A stretch of DNA of 64,000 nucleotides from Geobacillus proteiniphilus (GTDB lineage: Bacteria; Bacillota; Bacilli; Bacillales; Anoxybacillaceae): NCBI RefSeq assembly GCF_001908025.1, contig NZ_MQMG01000006.1:22415-86414 (forward strand). Direction: 5' to 3'. Positions 34,897 to 43,839 of this stretch are shown piece after piece. The number at the start of each line of letters is the position of its first letter. The first letter of the stretch is position 1. A model generated the notes under the pieces. The model saw only the letters and a program-made list of their open reading frames with translations, was not told the origin of the DNA and searched no databases. The position numbers and the translations under genes are program-made.

Positions 34897-35032
34897 TAAA
34901 ATAAGGGGCGCCCTTTCTCCCGCTCTTTCTGGTTAATGCAAGGAAGGATTTTTGCCGCCGAATTGCCGTTTGGCCGCTATATATCCGACTAATTATGTGG
35001 ATTTTCTTTGATTTTATGAGGAGGAGAAACCG

Positions 35033-35740
35033 ATGCTCACGTATGATCAGTGGGAAACGGCGGAAAAACCGTCTTTTCCGTTCGATAATGAAACAAAAGG
35101 GGCTCTTGACGTCCTCGCTTGGGCGTATCGCGAATACGGCGATGAGATCGTATACGCGTGCAGCTTCGGTGTTGAGGGGATCGTGCTTATTGATCTCATC
35201 TCCCAAGTCAAGCCGGATGCGGAAATCGTATTTTTGGACACTGGTCTGCATTTCCGGGAGACGTATGATACGATCGCAAAAGTGAAAGAGAAATATCCGG
35301 CGCTTCGCATCGTGATGAAACAGCCGCGCCTAACGTTAGAAGAACAAAAGGCGCAATTTGGCGACGAGCTTTGGAAACGCGACCCGAACAAATGCTGTGA
35401 GCTGCGCAAAGTCATTCCGCTGCGCGAGGTGCTGACCGGGGTGACGGCGTGGATTTCCGGCTTGCGCCGCGAACAATCGCCGACGCGGCGGCATGTCGAG
35501 TACATCAACAAAGACGACAAATTCCGTTCTATTAAAGTTTGTCCGCTCATTCACTGGACGTGGAAGGATGTATGGAATTACGTGTATCAACACAACCTTC
35601 CGTACAATGTACTTCATGACCACGGCTACCCGAGCATCGGCTGCGCCCCGTGCACGACGCCGGCTACAGATCCGAACGACTTGCGCTCCGGGCGCTGGGC
35701 CGGCCAAGGGAAGACGGAATGCGGTCTTCATCTCGCTTAA
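35033..35740 (+). CDS. cysH: Phosphoadenylyl-/adenylyl-sulfate reductase
   Basis: 235 residues after AGGAGGAG. CysH reduces activated sulfate (APS or PAPS) to sulfite. The PAPS-reductase fold shows [15 protein letters not shown] and [14 protein letters not shown]; the catalytic tail is KTECGLH. The four iron-sulfur ligands are present as KCCELRK and IGCAPCTTP, as in Bacillus and plant-type APS reductases. It opens the cysH-sat-cysC-sumT-sirB cluster and sits behind the S-box-like leader. Confidence 0.94.
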   Translation: MLTYDQWETAEKPSFPFDNETKGALDVLAWAYREYGDEIVYACSFGVEGIVLIDLISQVKPDAEIVFLDTGLHFRETYDTIAKVKEKYPALRIVMKQPRLTLEEQKAQFGDELWKRDPNKCCELRKVIPLREVLTGVTAWISGLRREQSPTRRHVEYINKDDKFRSIKVCPLIHWTWKDVWNYVYQHNLPYNVLHDHGYPSIGCAPCTTPATDPNDLRSGRWAGQGKTECGLHLA

Positions 35741-35755
35741 GGAGAGAAAAACGAT

Positions 35756-36011
35756 ATGCTCCTTGCCATTGCTTTGATCGCATCCTTTTTCTTCGCCATG
35801 AACATCGAGGCGAGCGGCGCGGCGGCCTCGATGGGCGTCGCTGATGAATCGGACGCCATTCCGATTCGTCAAGCTGCTGTTTGACAGCGACGTCTATACG
35901 GTCATCGCCATCTTGAGCGTCTGCTTGGCGACGCTTGGCGTCATCAGCTTAAAAAAACGGTCGCCGAAGAAGAACGTTCGCTTCACGAACATGGCGGCGG
36001 CATTTAATTAA
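35756..36011 (+). pseudogene. cysP: Sulfate permease CysP remnant, large internal deletion
   Basis: The N-terminus of a PiT-family permease is present (MLLAIALIASFFFAMNIEAS, GAAASMGVAD) and runs into a stop near 35884. In another frame the C-terminus is present (LMNRTPFRFVKLLFDSDVYT, VIAILSVCLATLGVISLKK, ending NMAAAFN). Roughly 85 codons remain of a family of about 350, so most membrane segments are lost and the two ends are joined out of frame. The site GGAGAG ahead of ATG 35756 and the position between cysH and sat match the intact B. subtilis cysP locus. Confidence 0.9.
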
Positions 36012-36038
36012 CATCTATCAATCTAGGAGGTTATGAAC

Positions 36039-37199
36039 ATGAGCTTAAGCACCCCGCATGGCGGTACATTAATCAATCGTTGGAATCCGGACTATCCACT
36101 TGATGAGGCGACCAAAACGATCGAGCTCTCCAAAGCCGAACTGAGCGACTTGGAGCTAATCGGAACGGGCGCCTACAGCCCCCTCACTGGTTTTTTAACG
36201 AAAACGGATTACGACGCGGTTGTTGAAACAATGCGTCTTTCTGACGGCACCGTCTGGAGCATTCCGATCACGCTCGCGGTAACAGAAGAAAAAGCGAAAG
36301 AGCTCGCCGTCGGCGATAAGGCGAAACTCGTTTATCATGGCGACGTCTACGGCGTCATTGAGATTGCTGACATTTACCGCCCAGACAAAACGAAAGAAGC
36401 GAAGCTCGTTTATAAAACGGATGAACTTGCTCACCCAGGTGTGCGCAAACTGTTTGAAAAGCCGGATGTGTATGTCGGCGGGGAGATTACGCTTGTCAAA
36501 CGGACCGACAAAGGCCAATTCGCCGCGTTTTATTTTGATCCAGCGGAAACGCGGAAAAAGTTTGCTGAGTTTGGCTGGAACACCGTTGTCGGCTTCCAAA
36601 CGCGCAATCCGGTTCACCGCGCCCATGAATACATTCAAAAATGCGCGCTCGAGATCGTTGATGGCCTGTTTTTAAACCCACTCGTCGGCGAAACGAAAGC
36701 GGACGATATTCCGGCTGACATCCGGATGGAAAGCTATCAAGTGCTGCTGGAAAACTATTACCCGAAAGACCGCGTTTTCCTCGGCGTCTTCCAAGCAGCG
36801 ATGCGCTATGCCGGTCCGCGTGAAGCCATTTTCCACGCGATGGTGCGCAAAAATTTCGGCTGCACGCACTTCATCGTCGGCCGCGACCACGCTGGTGTCG
36901 GCAATTATTACGGTACGTATGATGCGCAAAAAATCTTCTTGAACTTTACGGCTGAAGAGCTTGGCATTACGCCGCTCTTTTTCGAACATAGCTTTTACTG
37001 CACGAAATGCGAAGGGATGGCATCGACAAAAACGTGTCCGCATGACGCGAAATACCATGTCGTCCTTTCCGGCACGAAAGTTCGTGAAATGCTGCGCAAC
37101 GGCCAAGTGCCGCCGAGCACGTTCAGCCGTCCGGAAGTGGCCGCCGTCTTGATCAAAGGGCTGCAAGAACGCGAAACGGTCGCCCCGTCAGCGCGCTAA
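36039..37199 (+). CDS. sat: Sulfate adenylyltransferase
   Basis: 386 residues; ATG 36039 lies 8 bases after AGGAGGTT, the earlier ATG at 36033 only 2. ATP sulfurylase makes APS from sulfate and ATP. Landmarks are [16 protein letters not shown] (Q-T-R-N-P and H-R-x-H motifs), [36 protein letters not shown] and [12 protein letters not shown]. It is homologous to the Bacillus Sat, without a fused kinase. Follows the cysP remnant and precedes cysC by 12 bases. Confidence 0.95.
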   Translation: MSLSTPHGGTLINRWNPDYPLDEATKTIELSKAELSDLELIGTGAYSPLTGFLTKTDYDAVVETMRLSDGTVWSIPITLAVTEEKAKELAVGDKAKLVYHGDVYGVIEIADIYRPDKTKEAKLVYKTDELAHPGVRKLFEKPDVYVGGEITLVKRTDKGQFAAFYFDPAETRKKFAEFGWNTVVGFQTRNPVHRAHEYIQKCALEIVDGLFLNPLVGETKADDIPADIRMESYQVLLENYYPKDRVFLGVFQAAMRYAGPREAIFHAMVRKNFGCTHFIVGRDHAGVGNYYGTYDAQKIFLNFTAEELGITPLFFEHSFYCTKCEGMASTKTCPHDAKYHVVLSGTKVREMLRNGQVPPSTFSRPEVAAVLIKGLQERETVAPSAR

Positions 37200-37211
37200 A
37201 GGAGGATCGCG

Positions 37212-37823
37212 ATGAGCACGAACATCGTTTGGCATCACACATCGGTCACAAAAGAAGACCGGCGCAAGCGCAACGGCCATCATAGCGCCATCCTTTGGTT
37301 CACCGGGCTGTCCGGCTCCGGCAAATCGACGGTGGCCAACGCCGTCTCCAGACGACTGTTTGAGCTCGGCATTCAGAATTACGTCTTAGACGGCGACAAC
37401 ATCCGGCACGGGCTCAATAAAGATCTCGGCTTTTCCGCCGCCGACCGGACGGAAAACATCCGCCGCATCGGCGAAGTGGCGAAGCTGTTTGTCGACAGCG
37501 GCCAGTTTGTGCTGACGGCGTTCATCTCGCCGTTTGCCGAAGACCGGGCGCTCGTCCGCCGCTTAGTCGAAGAAGACGAGTTCATCGAAATTTACGTCAA
37601 CTGCCCGCTTGAAGAATGCGAAAAACGCGACCCGAAAGGGCTGTATCAAAAAGCCCGCCGCGGGGAAATCCGTGAATTTACGGGCATCGACTCGCCGTAC
37701 GAAGCGCCGGAAGCACCGGAGCTGACGATCGAAACACACCGTTATTCGGTTGACGAATGTGCCGAGCAAGTGCTCGCCTACCTGCGCAAGCGAGGAATGA
37801 TCCCGGCCGCGAAAACAGACTAA
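37212..37823 (+). CDS. cysC: Adenylyl-sulfate kinase
   Basis: 203 residues. APS kinase phosphorylates APS to PAPS. Walker A is [16 protein letters not shown] (near residue 33), followed by [38 protein letters not shown], the family signature, and FISPFAEDR. It starts 12 bases after sat, with AAAGGAGG in the gap, so it is co-transcribed. Confidence 0.95.
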   Translation: MSTNIVWHHTSVTKEDRRKRNGHHSAILWFTGLSGSGKSTVANAVSRRLFELGIQNYVLDGDNIRHGLNKDLGFSAADRTENIRRIGEVAKLFVDSGQFVLTAFISPFAEDRALVRRLVEEDEFIEIYVNCPLEECEKRDPKGLYQKARRGEIREFTGIDSPYEAPEAPELTIETHRYSVDECAEQVLAYLRKRGMIPAAKTD

Positions 37824-37971
37824 TTCCCTCATCCCCTGCCAAAAAAGAACGGGAGGTCATTTGACAAGGTCGTTTTCATCCCAAGGCAGACCATTTACAA
37901 TAAAAGCAGCCGAGCATCCATGCCGCTTTCCGGCGGCTGGCTGAATCATGCACGAAGGGGCTGAAACAACG

Positions 37972-38748
37972 ATGGGCAAAGTGTATCTTGTCGGCGCCGG
38001 CCCCGGCGACCCGGAACTCATTACCGTCAAAGGATTAAAATGCATCCAGCAGGCGGATGTCATTTTGTACGACCGTCTCATCAATGAAGAGTTGCTTTCA
38101 TATGCCAAGCCGGACGCCGAACTCATCTTTTGCGGCAAGCTGCCCGGCTTCCATGCCATGCAGCAGGAAACGATCAACCATGCGCTCGTCTGGCATGCCA
38201 AAAAAGGAAAAACGGTCGTCCGCTTAAAGGGCGGCGATCCGTTCGTGTTCGGGCGCGGCGGCGAAGAGGCCGAGGCGCTGGCCAAACATGGGATCGAATT
38301 TGAGATCGTTCCCGGCATCACCTCCGCCATCGCGGCGGCGGCTTATGCCGGCATCCCTGTCACCCATCGCGCGTTCAGCTCAAGCGTCGCCTTTGTCACC
38401 GGGCATCGGCGCGACGGAAGTCGTGACGAGATCAAATGGGAAAGCCTCGCCAAAGGCATCGATACGATCTCCATTTACATGGGGGTTCATCACTTGCCAT
38501 ACATTTGCGGCCAGCTGATGAAATATGGAAAAGCGCCGGAGACGCCGGCGGCGGTCATCGAATGGGGAACGACAACTGCTCAGCGCACCGTCACCGGCAC
38601 GCTCGCGACGATCGCGGCCGTCGTCGCCAAAGAAAACATCCAAAATCCGAGCATGATCATTATCGGAGACGTCGTCCGGCTGCGGGCCAACATTCAATGG
38701 TTTGAGCAGTTGCTCGCGTCATCCGCAGCCGCTGGCGCAACATCGTGA
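37972..38748 (+). CDS. sumT: Uroporphyrinogen-III C-methyltransferase
   Basis: 258 residues from ATG 37972. It methylates uroporphyrinogen III twice to precorrin-2, the first step to siroheme for sulfite reductase. Family text is VYLVGAGPGDPELITVKG (N-terminal glycine loop), VRLKGGDPFVFGRGGEEAEAL and EIVPGITSAIAAAAYAGIPVTHR. It corresponds to B. subtilis YlnD in the cysH operon, and is followed by sirB with a 10-base gap. Confidence 0.93.
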   Translation: MGKVYLVGAGPGDPELITVKGLKCIQQADVILYDRLINEELLSYAKPDAELIFCGKLPGFHAMQQETINHALVWHAKKGKTVVRLKGGDPFVFGRGGEEAEALAKHGIEFEIVPGITSAIAAAAYAGIPVTHRAFSSSVAFVTGHRRDGSRDEIKWESLAKGIDTISIYMGVHHLPYICGQLMKYGKAPETPAAVIEWGTTTAQRTVTGTLATIAAVVAKENIQNPSMIIIGDVVRLRANIQWFEQLLASSAAAGATS

Positions 38749-38758
38749 GGCGATGGCG

Positions 38759-39505
38759 ATGGAAGCTGTTTTGTACGTCAGCCACGGCAGCCGCATTGCC
38801 GCTGCGCGCCATGAAGCGGCGCGTTTCGTCGAACAGTGCCGGAGGACCATCGATATTCCGATTCAAGAGCTATGCTTTGTCGAGCTCGCGGAACCGGACA
38901 TTGTCACCGGCGTTGACCGTTGTGTCGCCCAAGGGGCGACACGCGTCATCGTCGTTCCGCTTCTCCTTCTTTCCGCAGGGCATGCCAAACACGATATTCC
39001 AGCGGCATTGGACATCGCGAGACGGCGCCATCCGTCCGTTGATATCCTCTGCGGCGCTCCGTTCGGCGTCCATGAAACAATGATCGACATCATTATCGAC
39101 CGCATCAGCGAACAGTCCGCACCGCTTGACGGCGAATCGATGATCCTTCTTGTCGGCCGCGGCAGCAGCGATCCCGACACGAAACGCGACATGTCCGCCA
39201 TCGCCGCACTTTTAAAAGAAAAAACAAACGTGCCGCACGTGGACGTTTGTTTTCTCGCTGCCATCCGCCCGACGCTTGATGAAGGGCTCGAACGAGCCCA
39301 TGCATCGGCGTATCGGCGTGTGTTTGTCGTCCCGTACTTATTGTTTACCGGCGTCTTAATGAAAACGATCGAACGGAAGTTGCAAGGGTTCTCTGTTTCC
39401 GACAAGCAGTGGCGTTTATGCTCTTACCTAGGCTATCACCCGCGGCTTGTGCTGCACATTCAACAACAAGTATCATCGCTATCATCCGTAAAAAAAGGAG
39501 CTTGA
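38759..39505 (+). CDS. sirB: Sirohydrochlorin ferrochelatase SirB
   Basis: About 248 residues; ATG 38759 is 8 bases after GAGG, another ATG at 38753 is possible. A CbiX/SirB-type chelatase with two similar halves: LYVSHGSRIAAARHEAARFV (the metal-binding His of VSHGS) and the repeat-like LLVGRGSSDPDTKRDMSAIA in the second half, plus SAGHAKHDIPAAL. It inserts iron into sirohydrochlorin. In B. subtilis sirC follows sirB; here sirC is at 42993-43634 on the other strand. Confidence 0.9.
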   Translation: MEAVLYVSHGSRIAAARHEAARFVEQCRRTIDIPIQELCFVELAEPDIVTGVDRCVAQGATRVIVVPLLLLSAGHAKHDIPAALDIARRRHPSVDILCGAPFGVHETMIDIIIDRISEQSAPLDGESMILLVGRGSSDPDTKRDMSAIAALLKEKTNVPHVDVCFLAAIRPTLDEGLERAHASAYRRVFVVPYLLFTGVLMKTIERKLQGFSVSDKQWRLCSYLGYHPRLVLHIQQQVSSLSSVKKGA

Positions 39506-39525
39506 ACCATCAAGCTCCTTTTTTC
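39490..39525 (+). terminator. Terminator of cysH cluster
   Basis: AAAAAAGGAGCTTGA pairs with TCAAGCTCCTTTTTT around ACCA. The stem includes the sirB stop codon. Confidence 0.92.
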
Positions 39526-39593
39526 ATGTACTTTCGACCTCATCTATTATATGATAGAAGCAGAACAACCGTGATAAAGGAGGACTCATCGGC

Positions 39594-39878
39594 GTGAAAA
39601 GAGTTCATGTCATCGTGGAAGGGCGCGTGCAAGGCGTCGGGTTTCGATACTTCGTCCAACACGAAGCATTGAAGCGCCAGCTGACCGGTTGGGTGAAAAA
39701 CAATGATGACGGAACAGTGGAAATGGAAGTTCAGGGGAATGAAAGCGCCCTTCAACTCTTTTTGAACACCATTGAAGCCGGAACGATGTTTGCCAAAGTC
39801 GCCCGCATGCACATCGAGCCGCACGATGTCCGCCCCGATGAAAAACAATTTCGCATTATGTACGGGAGCGGCTTTTGA
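39594..39878 (+). CDS. acyP: Acylphosphatase
   Basis: 94 residues from GTG 39594 after AAAGGAGG. Signature VEGRVQGVGFRYFVQHEA (the phosphate-binding loop with its Arg) and GWVKNNDDGTVEMEVQG, whose Asn is the catalytic residue. Hydrolyses carboxyl-phosphate bonds in the cytoplasm. Full length for the family (about 90). Confidence 0.94.
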   Translation: MKRVHVIVEGRVQGVGFRYFVQHEALKRQLTGWVKNNDDGTVEMEVQGNESALQLFLNTIEAGTMFAKVARMHIEPHDVRPDEKQFRIMYGSGF

Positions 39879-40044
39879 CAACTAGGCTCATCCCCTCAAG
39901 CAGCGGCCTTCCCGGCTTTTTCAGCCATCGAGCCGACAGAAGCGCCGGCCCGCTCGCCAAAATCCGAAGGGACAGCGTCTCCCTTGCTTTTCTGACCGCC
40001 AAACCAAAAACGGTGCTGCCTTTCCCGCTCTTCTCGCCGCTCGA

Positions 40045-40812
40045 TTACGCCGGCCGCAAATGCGGCGCTGCATAATGGAAACATGTTTCCAAAATGGCCA
40101 TGTTCGCCTGTTCATTTTTTCGCCGCGCTTCGCGACAAAGCGGGTCGAACACGTCGACAGCGGATGGCGGGTACTCGCCGCATATGTCTACGCCGAGCAC
40201 TTTTTTATGGAATAAGAGCAATCGGAGGCAGGCGAGCAGCCGGGATAGCGGAATCACTCCTTGATCCCAGTTCGTGACCGCGTCTTCGCGGCGAAGAGCG
40301 TCTTTATCGATGCTGATATAGATGCTTCCGGTCGGGATGGTCTCGATGAGCGCTTTTGGCCATTCATCATGATCATCAAATGGAAGAACAGTCATGTTCG
40401 GAGATAAACGGAGTTGATGCGAAGAAGCAGTTGGGCCAACGATAACGACTTTTTGCAGCCGCGGATGCTTAAGTGCATAGGAGACCCATGAGCCGCACGA
40501 AATGACATCATCTCCTTCTTCAGCATCCGTATGGCGGTCAAAAAGAACGAGCGTAAACGGTTCGTTGATCTCTTTAAGCAATAAATATGTGACATAATGG
40601 TAGTTTCCGCTGCCGATCAGCACCGCCCCGCGCTTCCGCCGCCGCTCAAGCCGCCGCTCAATTTCAGCAAGCGCCACTTCGCTGCAATACAAATTCGTCT
40701 CCGGTACATCAGTGAGATCGACCCATTCGTGCGGAAACTGAAACAGCCGCTTTTGCGGCCGGTACACGCCGTCAAAATTAAGCATCGTGACACCATTGCC
40801 TTGAAACCCCAT
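40045..40812 (-). CDS. Arginase/ureohydrolase-fold protein
   Basis: 255 residues. Metal-site text is partly conserved: LVLFDRHTDAEEGDD (D-x-H-x-D), SIYISIDKDALRRE (S-x-D-x-D), and VLGVDICGEYPP late in the chain, a divergent form of the last motif. ATG 40812 follows AAAGGTGATG. The protein is shorter than typical arginases (about 300), and the substrate is not predictable from the sequence. It stands between acyP and yojF, divergent from yojF. Confidence 0.82.
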   Translation of the reverse strand: MGFQGNGVTMLNFDGVYRPQKRLFQFPHEWVDLTDVPETNLYCSEVALAEIERRLERRRKRGAVLIGSGNYHYVTYLLLKEINEPFTLVLFDRHTDAEEGDDVISCGSWVSYALKHPRLQKVVIVGPTASSHQLRLSPNMTVLPFDDHDEWPKALIETIPTGSIYISIDKDALRREDAVTNWDQGVIPLSRLLACLRLLLFHKKVLGVDICGEYPPSAVDVFDPLCREARRKNEQANMAILETCFHYAAPHLRPA

Positions 40813-40977
40813 CGATCATCACCTTTCTTTCGTTGAATCAGCATTCAACGCTTTGTAGGTGCGGATGAGTCCAAGATGTGTCTCTATTTTGATTATACAA
40901 TAGAAGTCGAAATATTTCCGCTCACACGCCTCGGTCATGTACAATAATAGAAAAACAAACAGCAAGGAGGGAGCCGC

Positions 40978-41325
40978 TTGCAACCGATCGACACGGCCGC
41001 CGTGCAAGAGGCGCTGAATCGTTTTGCCAATCGTGACGTGTATATTCATTTGGAAACGACGAACGGAGCATACGCCTCCCATCATAACGAAGGCTTTTAT
41101 TCCGTCGGCGCCTACATCCGCAACGCCTGCATCCGCTTCACCCGCGGCAAGATCACCGGCCCCGGGCCATACCGCGTCGGACTGAAGCTTGATCTTGGCT
41201 GGGTGTACGCAGAAGGGCTGACCCATTGGGAATGGACAGAAAAAGGACAATTACTGTTGGCAGGCCATGATGATCAAGGGAAATTGGCCGTCGCCCTCGA
41301 ACTAAGCGACGAACCGTTTGTGTAA
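40978..41325 (+). CDS. yojF: YojF family protein (DUF1806)
   Basis: 115 residues from TTG 40978 after AAGGAGGGA. Text AAVQEALNRFANRDVYIHLETTNGAYASHHN, then GAYIRNACIRFTRGKI and GPYRVGLKLDLGWVYAEGLTHWE matches DUF1806/YojF. The gene precedes bshB2, as in B. subtilis, with 13 bases between, an arrangement that suggests a shared role around bacillithiol, though the function is not known. Confidence 0.92.
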   Translation: MQPIDTAAVQEALNRFANRDVYIHLETTNGAYASHHNEGFYSVGAYIRNACIRFTRGKITGPGPYRVGLKLDLGWVYAEGLTHWEWTEKGQLLLAGHDDQGKLAVALELSDEPFV

Positions 41326-41338
41326 GGAGGGAGTTCCG

Positions 41339-41992
41339 TTGAACGAACGACATGTGCTCGTTGTTTTTCCCCACCCAGACGATGAAGCGTTCGGCGTGTC
41401 GGGAACGATTGCCGAGCATGCGCAAAACGGCACGCCGGTGACGTACGCTTGCTTGACGCTCGGAGAAATGGGGCGCAATATGGGCGTGCCTCCGTTTGCC
41501 AACCGCGAAACGCTTCCACACATCCGCAAGCAAGAACTGGAGGAAGCATGCCGCATTCTCGGCATTCATGATTTGCGCCTGCTCGGCTATCGCGACAAGA
41601 CGGTCGAGTTTGAGGATGAAGAAGAGCTGGCTGACCGGATCGCCGCCATCGTGGCGGAAACGAATCCATCGCTTGTCATTACGTTTTACCCCGGCTACAG
41701 CGTCCACCCCGACCATGATGCGTGTGGAGCCGCTGTCATCCGCGCCTTAAAGCGCTGGCCGAAAGAAGAACGGCCAACCGTCCATTGCGTTGCGTTTGCG
41801 AAAAACTGCGAACAAGACCTTGGCCAGCCGGATGTCGTGCGCGATGTCAGCTCGGTGATCGATACGAAGCTGGCCGCCATTCGCGCCCACCGTTCGCAAA
41901 CCGAAGGACTGATGCAGGCGGCATCCAAACGCGGCGATGCGCTTGCTTGGCTCAAAACGGAACGGTTTTGGACGTATCGGTGGGATGACTAA
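41339..41992 (+). CDS. bshB2: Bacillithiol biosynthesis deacetylase BshB2
   Basis: 217 residues from TTG 41339 after AAGGAGGG. A LmbE/PIG-L deacetylase: VVFPHPDDEAFGVSGTI (the zinc motif P-H-P-D-D) and YPGYSVHPDHDACGAAV (second metal His). It removes the N-acetyl group from GlcNAc-malate for bacillithiol synthesis, and may also deacetylate bacillithiol conjugates. B. subtilis YojG, next to YojF, is the same length (221). Confidence 0.93.
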   Translation: MNERHVLVVFPHPDDEAFGVSGTIAEHAQNGTPVTYACLTLGEMGRNMGVPPFANRETLPHIRKQELEEACRILGIHDLRLLGYRDKTVEFEDEEELADRIAAIVAETNPSLVITFYPGYSVHPDHDACGAAVIRALKRWPKEERPTVHCVAFAKNCEQDLGQPDVVRDVSSVIDTKLAAIRAHRSQTEGLMQAASKRGDALAWLKTERFWTYRWDD

Positions 41993-42054
41993 ACGTATAC
42001 AGGCGCCGGCCGCACCTCCAAGCTGGCTGAACCGGCACGGCCGGCCCGCCGCCG

Positions 42055-42098
42055 AAAAAAGGAAGCCCGCCTTTCACGTGAGGCTTGGGCGCCTTTTT
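42055..42098. terminator. Terminator after bshB2
   Basis: AAAAAGG and CCTTTTT flank inner GCCC/GGGC around a 15-base loop, with two mismatches. It faces both bshB2 and the convergent phzF gene. Confidence 0.6.
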
Positions 42099-42174
42099 CG
42101 TTGGCATAGGCAGTGAAGAAAACACCAGCCCGCCCAACCGAATCCGGAACAGGCATTGTTTCCGCTGGAATGTT

Positions 42175-42996
42175 TCAGATGGGTTGCAATCCGAAAGCGG
42201 CCTCGGCGGCCAGATCCCCTTTCAGCACGGTGACGGCTTTTCCTTCGAGCTGAACCCTCTCGCCTGCCACCATCACCCGCACAATGCCGCCTCGGGCTGA
42301 AGCTTGGTAGCCGACTAACGTCGTTTTCCCAAGCTTGTCCGCCCAATACGGCCCGAGGCAACAGTGAGCGGAGCCGGTAACCGGGTCTTCCGGCACACCG
42401 AGAGCTGGAAAAAAGGCCCGCGATACAAAATCCATTTCTTCTGCCGTTGAACGGCTTGTCACAATGATGCCGCGCGCATCTACTTCTTGAAGCAGGCGGA
42501 AATCCGGGGTCAGTCTGCGTACCTCCTGTTCTGAGCCGATTTCCACCAAATAATCGAACCGGTTGCGCCCGATAAACAGCGGTTCAGCTGGCAAGGCACC
42601 AACAAGCGCAGCAGGAGGCGACTCAACCCGCACTGGCGTTTCGTTCGGAAAATCGAGCCGAATCCAACCATCGTTGTTTATAGCCGTCAATACTCCGCTG
42701 TTCGTGAAAAAGGCAATCGCTTCATCTCGGCGGTGTTCCCCGCGCTCCCACAGCACATGGGCACTCGCCAAAGTTGCATGGCCGCACAAATCAACCTCTG
42801 CTTTAGGGGTAAACCAGCGCAGACGATAGCCGCCCTCATGTGGAACTAAAAAGGCCGTCTCAGACAAATTCATTTCTGCGGCAACACGCTGCATCCACTC
42901 ATCCCCAACCGGCTGCGGCAACAAGCAGACGGCTGCCGGGTTGCCGGCAAACGGCCGGTCGGTGAACGCATCGACAATATACATCGGAATGTTCAT
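42175..42996 (-). CDS. PhzF family isomerase-like protein
   Basis: 273 residues. PhzF fold proteins have two similar halves; here MYIVDAFTDRPFAGNPAAVCLL opens the first and the conserved Glu lies in MNLSETAFLVP (near residue 45). DPVTGSAHCCLGPYWADKLGK in the second half is a strong family signature. The family includes isomerases and epimerases acting on small hydroxylated acids; the substrate is unknown. ATG 42996 overlaps the sirC stop by ATGA, so it is an operon with sirC. Confidence 0.9.
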   Translation of the reverse strand: MNIPMYIVDAFTDRPFAGNPAAVCLLPQPVGDEWMQRVAAEMNLSETAFLVPHEGGYRLRWFTPKAEVDLCGHATLASAHVLWERGEHRRDEAIAFFTNSGVLTAINNDGWIRLDFPNETPVRVESPPAALVGALPAEPLFIGRNRFDYLVEIGSEQEVRRLTPDFRLLQEVDARGIIVTSRSTAEEMDFVSRAFFPALGVPEDPVTGSAHCCLGPYWADKLGKTTLVGYQASARGGIVRVMVAGERVQLEGKAVTVLKGDLAAEAAFGLQPI

Positions 42997-43634
42997 TGCT
43001 CTTCCCCTCTTTCCCCGTTTCGTTTTTTTTCGTTCGCCAATAGCTGAGCCAACTCTTCATCCCATCGGCCGCGCTGCCGGAAGGAATCAGCAGCGAGCGC
43101 CTGAAACAGCCGCTTCCGTCCCTCAGCGTCCTCCACTTCGCGCAATACGATGCCGCGGGCCCGCTGCAAAAACTCAAGATACGGCCTGTACTCTTCGCCA
43201 TACTGCTCCTCAAGCTCGCGGCGAATGCGGCGAGCAACCGCCGGACTTGCCCCCCCGGTCGACACGGCAATTGTGAGCGGACCGCGGCGGACAACAGCGG
43301 GAACGTGAAAATCACACCGCTCCGGATCATCCACGACATTTACGAGTTGACCGGGTGCTGCTGCTTGCGTCACCGCTTCATTCACCTTGCGATCGTTCGT
43401 CGCGGCAATCACCAAAAAGGCCCCCGCCAAATCGTCTCGGTCAAACCGCTTTTTCTTCCAAACGATCATCCCCCCCGCGGCCAACGCTTGAAGCTCCGGC
43501 TCCGCTTCAGGCGCAATCATCACGATTTCCGCCCCTGCCTCTAACAATCCATGAATTTTCCTTGCCGCCACCTTCCCGCCGCCGACAACGACCGCCCGGC
43601 GGCCGCGAAGCTGAAGAATCACTGGATATCCCAT
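42993..43634 (-). CDS. sirC: Precorrin-2 dehydrogenase SirC (CysG N-terminal type)
   Basis: 213 residues from ATG 43634 after GGAGGAG; a frame open back to 43835 has no support. It oxidises precorrin-2 to sirohydrochlorin with NAD+. Text MGYPVILQLRGRRAVVVGGG opens with a Rossmann motif (VVVGGGKVAARK), then VIAATNDRKVNEAV and VNVVDDPERCDFHVPAVVRRGPLTIAVSTGGASP, the family signature. In B. subtilis this gene ends the cysH operon; here it is paired with phzF. Confidence 0.93.
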   Translation of the reverse strand: MGYPVILQLRGRRAVVVGGGKVAARKIHGLLEAGAEIVMIAPEAEPELQALAAGGMIVWKKKRFDRDDLAGAFLVIAATNDRKVNEAVTQAAAPGQLVNVVDDPERCDFHVPAVVRRGPLTIAVSTGGASPAVARRIRRELEEQYGEEYRPYLEFLQRARGIVLREVEDAEGRKRLFQALAADSFRQRGRWDEELAQLLANEKKRNGERGEEQ

Positions 43635-43787
43635 CGCTTTCTCCTCCCGCAATACAGACGCTCCTTTGGCCGGTTTTGGGCCCGATCCTCTCGACCAACG
43701 AACACGGCTCTTTTCCTTGATCGCTTGCACTCGAGCTGTGAACTGTTGACGAAGCCATTGTCCGCCGCAACATTCGCTGAAAAGCAA

Positions 43788-43832
43788 GATGAAGAAAAAA
43801 AGAAGCCGTGCATCGAACACGGCCTTTTTCTT
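43788..43832 (-). terminator. Terminator after secreted coiled-coil gene
   Basis: GGCCGTG and CACGGCT pair around TTCGATG on the minus strand, with A and T runs on both sides. Confidence 0.8.
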
Positions 43833-43839
43833 CATTATA

